From Hordeum vulgare subsp. vulgare (Eukaryota; Streptophyta; Magnoliopsida; Poales; Poaceae): a DNA stretch of 64,000 bases. Below are positions 59,942 through 64,000 of the stretch, in pieces; position 1 is the stretch's first letter, and every line of letters starts with the position of its first letter. Location of the stretch: positions 26,395,267 to 26,459,266 of the forward strand of contig NC_058519.1 in assembly GCF_904849725.1 (NCBI RefSeq), given 5' to 3'. Made by a program: the position numbers and the translations under genes. The notes beneath the pieces are model-generated. The model was not told the origin of the DNA. It was given only the letters and a program-made list of their open reading frames with translations, and ran no database searches.

Positions 59942-60411
59942 TAAGCATCTACAAACAACACACCATCATCACAACACACAACACACCCAAGAAAAGATAG
60001 AAGAGAGTGTCGATGCACCGCAACACCACCTAATCGATCACCGAAAACACTACGAACCAAAATAAACCGTTTGCAGCTGACGAAGACCTTCGTGAGCTAG
60101 CCATCACAAAAAGTTGAAGCCGGACAACGTAGCATTTTATAACTCCAAGGCGATGCCTCCAAAAAGGTCAAGCCACTGAAGTGCCACCACCTCCTGATCC
60201 TGTAGATCAAAGTTTTTACACGGAACATCACAACGGGAAGGGAGCAATCGCGACAGAGATGCGGACGCCGCCAGAACGATCCTACTTAATTAACTGGATC
60301 CTACTTCATCAAGCTTCCATTACGACCTCATAAAGTTAAAAAAAATTTAACATAACGGCAGAATAGAAGGAGGCTGCGCTTGCTTGGTCATTGGGACACA
60401 ATAGTTTGTGG

Positions 60412-62070
60412 CATTTGGAGGGTTAATTAGCTCACGTGAGAACACATATTTTTGCTACGCGGAAGCAGTGAGGGGAGGCCCCTACTGTATCGTGGCTGAA
60501 TCGTGGAATCCTTGACGATCCGGGAGCAGGCTCGACGACGCTGGTCGGGACGTTCTTGGTACGCACGTGGAGATCGACGGATGCAAGTCAGGAGGAAGGA
60601 AATTGCCCTCTGATTCGATCCGAAGACGCAAGACAGGAGCAAGTGTGTGCTTCCTGACAGGAGTCTGCCTGTCGACGCGGATCCCCATTTTCAATTCCGA
60701 ACGTACGATCGCTTTGTTTGTGCCATGCATGCATCGTTCCGACACATGATTAAGAAAAATCCATCGATCGATGACTCACACTCCGAACACATCTCACCAA
60801 AAAAACAGACAGAGCCGCACTGGCAGGTAGGCAGGTTCGGTTGTACTGTAGTGTTCATCAGCCAGCTAGTCGCCGTGCATGTGCATGCAGAAACGAAAAG
60901 CTCTCATTATCATCAGCTTTCAGTAGTTAACTAATCGGATCAATCGAGTCCATACCATCGACGATGATCCATGTGTTGCTTCCTTTGCTTGCTTTCCGAA
61001 GACACACTTTCTCGTCATGTCACCCATGCTCTCCATGCCCCCCAACCATTCCTTGCCGCTCAAACCAGTGTCTCCTTCTCTGTTCCTCTGGGGCGGGCAG
61101 CCCGTGAGGCGATTTGAGATCCGTGTCCTCTAATGGGACAAAGGCCAGCCATGAGCAGGAGGATTCCTGCTGTGTCCAATTGTCCTTGTTGTCCTCTCAG
61201 TAACATGCTAATCGATAGATATATATGTGTTACTAGTATTATGATCGTGGTGTTAGCTATCGGCGCCGCCATGCATGACTGCTCATCTCACATGCAACTG
61301 CTACTAGTTAAGTGTTGACTGCATGTGGTTGGAGTCGGAGGAGTCAGTGAGATGTGAACGCTGCATGGCTTGGAACTCGCGTATCTGCGTTTCTTCGATC
61401 TGGTCTGGTCGTAGTGGTGTGCACGTGACATTGTGAACGCCTGCAGGAAGATGCTGTTTTGCCTTAATTGCCTTTTGATGCGTCAGTGAAGCATAGCGAT
61501 CTTGCCTGTCGGTTCAGCCATGCATATACGTCCATGACATCAGGATCCATATCCTAAAAAGAATGGTGTTCCAAGGATCCCTCAGCCGATCCTTTTCCCC
61601 ACTTTTTCTTATGGAAAATTATCGTAAAGGTAGGGCCACATAATTGGTTTGAATTTCTACTGTATCCAAAATATTTCCATGACACAAAAGGTGTCAATCA
61701 GGCAGCTGGCTAATAGCTAGTTTTGCTGGGTGTCAATGATTCTGAATAATTCTCTCACTTCAACATCAGACAAATATAGGCTTGATTTCCCTTTCATCAT
61801 GCCACCGTGTTAGTATGTGCTTATTGCTGTTAGGCGATGTCACTAGAACACGTTACTGTCTCGAGCCAATGCATCATTTGATCTCAGTAACCAAATAATT
61901 GGAATGCGAGTCCTACAATTGGGGCGTCAACTACAACAACACGTTATTGCAAGATATCCATCAAGTACGTACATAGTCATGAGTAGACATTGATAGGCCC
62001 GTGGAATTTATGGTAGAGCCCCAAAATCCTTATTCCATTTTGATTTCCATCTCTTTCAAGTCAGATAGCT
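60412..62070. repeat. Diverged non-coding block, copy C (longest)
   Basis: Covers the full extent seen in copies A and B. The left half matches B from about 49536, and the right third (61660-62070) matches A (45205-45518 plus 47071-47170). It contains several CATGCATG (RY-type) words and a conserved segment around GATCCGTGTCCTCTAATGGG. No ORF is conserved among the copies. Confidence 0.82.
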
Positions 62071-63514
62071 AGACACAAACAAAAGGAGAAGAAAGAGAAA
62101 AGGAAACAAAAGAAAGAAAAGGGATGATGGCAATAACACAAAACTTGTGTTAATAAGCCAACCAAACATAAATGGGCATCAGACTAGCTACCAACATGTG
62201 TATCAGAGCCTCATTTAACACAGTTCAAAAGGTTGGATTTTTTGTTGATAAAATGATTTTCATTAAATTTTTTGCGAATTAATGATTTTCATTCAACTAT
62301 TGCTTCAAGATGATACAACCATGCTAAGTGCAAACCCATCCTCCGCATAACCAGATACACACAACTCAATATGTCCAAAATCATAAACATGAAATGTGGC
62401 ATGCTTTGACACAAGCGGATACTAAATGTGGCATGCTTTGGCATGAAATGTGGTAAGACCTCACTGGGTGGGTAGACATCACTATAAACAGCTCCGTATT
62501 ATGCGGTGTCTACAAAATAGAGGATGTGCTAACAAGTGTGTAAAAACACAAATAACGTAGAAACGGGATGAAAATTTCCTTTTGTGGTAAAAACCACATA
62601 AGACCAAAAAACAAACTCATCCTTCAATGGTTTTCAGTCTTGGTCTAGATAGAATGTGACCCTACATCTTGTGCTATTTTTCTGGGAAGTAAACTAAGTA
62701 TACTTATGGCACAATGGCCTAAATTACAGCAATGCAGCGAATATAATATATGTGAAGAGATTTTGGTAGCAGAAGTATTAGGCCTCTCATATTACAAATA
62801 CCATAAAAGTATCATGTACTGCCCCCTAAGAAAGAAAGATGATGTATCCGTGCAATTAAGGATGTGGGAAAAGATTCTAGTAGCTTAATTATGTGATATA
62901 ATATTACAACACTTAAACGAGAAATGCTAATAAGAAATAGATCCCAGTCACACCTTATTATTGGGATTCTACAAGTAGTTAAATGAAGTGAAAATGTATG
63001 ATATTATTCATTCGGGAGGTAATATCATATATTAGTATATGATGCAGAACATCGGTATATGATACTACCTTTCTAAGAACAATATAAACTCTTTGTAGGT
63101 AAGAGTAAAAGAAATACCCACGCGTCGGGTCTAGGCCCTCCAGAACTCAACTCTGGTCCTGCCGTCGATGTGCCACGCACGTGTACCCCGTGTCTTCGCC
63201 TGCCACGACACCACACGGTGAAACTTTGTGTACTCCAACCAAACTTGGTATAAATATATTTTATGATGCATCTAACAATACAATAAACCTACACCTACGA
63301 CGTAACTTTCCTTCACTAATGTCCCCCCTTAATTTCAGTGGGTGGGACCCCTCCTCCGCCCTAATCTCAACCATAATCTGCCAACTGGCTAACCAGGTAA
63401 AATTTACATAATTCTCTTGGTAGGTGTAGCATTGCCCCTAACAATATTGATTTTCTATTTGTGGATGTTGATTTTCTCTTCTTCGTTAAACTTGATTAAA
63501 CTTTACAAAGTTCG
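62071..63514. other. Unclassified intergenic DNA
   Basis: Mostly AT-rich with no recognised gene. 63110-63400 is richer in C and T and could hold an exon or leader, but there is nothing to identify. Confidence 0.4.
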
Positions 63515-64000
63515 AACTAAGACAAAACTAATATACAATACATCATGAAATAGATAGAGTAGTAGTATTTTTTTCGTCAGTTGTTAGAGAATTTACATTT
63601 ATAAACACAAGAGTTATTTGGGGATCTCCTTCTTTTTGTAGAGAAAGGACCATATCTATTATAAAAGTTTTGTAAGAAGCAGTACAAGACGATCCAAACA
63701 TAATAAAAAGGGCAGTACTATGCACCGACGCGCCGGCGCGAATGCTTCCGCCGGTCGCAACTAAGACAAAACTAATATACAATACATTATGAAATAGATA
63801 GAGTAGTAGTATTTTTTTTCGTCAGTTGTTAGAGAATTTACATTTATAAACACAAGAGTTATTTGGGGATCTCCTTCTTTTTGTAGAGAAAGGACCATAT
63901 CTATTATAAAAGTTTTGTAAGAAGCAGTACAAGACGATCCAAACATAATAAAAAGGGCAGTACTATGCGCCGGCGCGAACGCTTCCGTCGGTCGCAGCGC
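63515..64000. repeat. 244-bp tandem duplication at the right edge
   Basis: AACTAAGACAAAACTAATATA starts at 63515 and again at 63759. The two units are nearly identical (one extra T, and a short deletion in the GC-rich end). The second is cut by the window end. Each contains a poly-T/A segment and CCATATCTATTATAAAAG, similar to the start of 59269. Confidence 0.9.

Larger units (their letters stand above)
59269..60290 (-). repeat. Unclassified retroposon-like sequence interrupted by a MITE
   Basis: It begins TTTTTTCGCGAAAG..., and CGTATCTATTATAAAAGTTC resembles the repeated unit at 63640-63680. The poly-T start suggests an A-tailed element in minus orientation. Its sequence resumes at 59945 after the Tourist MITE. 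No coding domain was recognised. Confidence 0.4.

Overview
The window is nuclear DNA of a grass, most likely a Triticeae species (wheat, barley or rye group). The evidence is an Angela/BARE1/WIS-type copia LTR, Stowaway and Tourist MITEs with grass-type termini, CACTA elements with palindromic subterminal repeats, grass-type Helitron ends and a DUF1618 gene, a family expanded in grasses. Genes are sparse and most bases belong to nested transposable elements. No rRNA, tRNA or CRISPR was seen. All boundaries were read by eye, without alignment software.

Region by region. (1) 1-15017: a head-to-tail array of minus-strand Angela-type copia elements, LTR-internal-LTR-internal-LTR, period about 6,795 bp. 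Both internal regions carry the same broken gag-pol. (2) 15018-19429: the 3' part of a second copia element on the plus strand, with a frameshifted pol and a 960-bp 3' LTR, cut on its left by the Angela array. (3) 19432-19812: a small two-exon minus-strand gene model whose stop codon lies 3 bp from that LTR. (4) 19813-22725: mostly unclassified DNA with one Stowaway MITE. (5) 22726-41889: one very large Mutator-like element (MULE), 19.16 kb, with ~98-bp terminal inverted repeats and a 10-bp target-site duplication. It carries a FAR1/FRS-type transposase gene (plus strand, broken), an apparently intact 17-exon ULP1-like cysteine-peptidase gene (minus strand), two exons of an SOS1-like Na+/H+ antiporter, an N-terminal MuDR-type transposase fragment, and a nested 2.67-kb CACTA element. 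(6) 41900-43338: an intact DUF1618 gene. The MULE sits 60 bp before its ATG, so the gene's original upstream DNA now lies left of 22726. (7) 43339-53044: MITEs, a retroposon with 11-bp duplications, two Helitrons, and two of three copies of a diverged non-coding block. (8) 53045-58680: a LINE fragment split by a 4.9-kb CACTA element that carries a B3-domain gene. (9) 58681-64000: MITEs, the third copy of the block, and a 244-bp tandem duplication at the right edge.

The host-type genes that look potentially functional are the DUF1618 gene and, less surely, the 99-codon two-exon model. Inside the MULE, the transposase and ULP1 genes lie tail to tail. The transposase has one in-frame stop and one frameshift, while the ULP1 reading frame stays open across every predicted junction. 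This fits a transposon family in which the passenger peptidase is kept under different constraint from the mobilising enzyme. The SOS1 exons retain intron borders, so they were captured as DNA rather than as cDNA.
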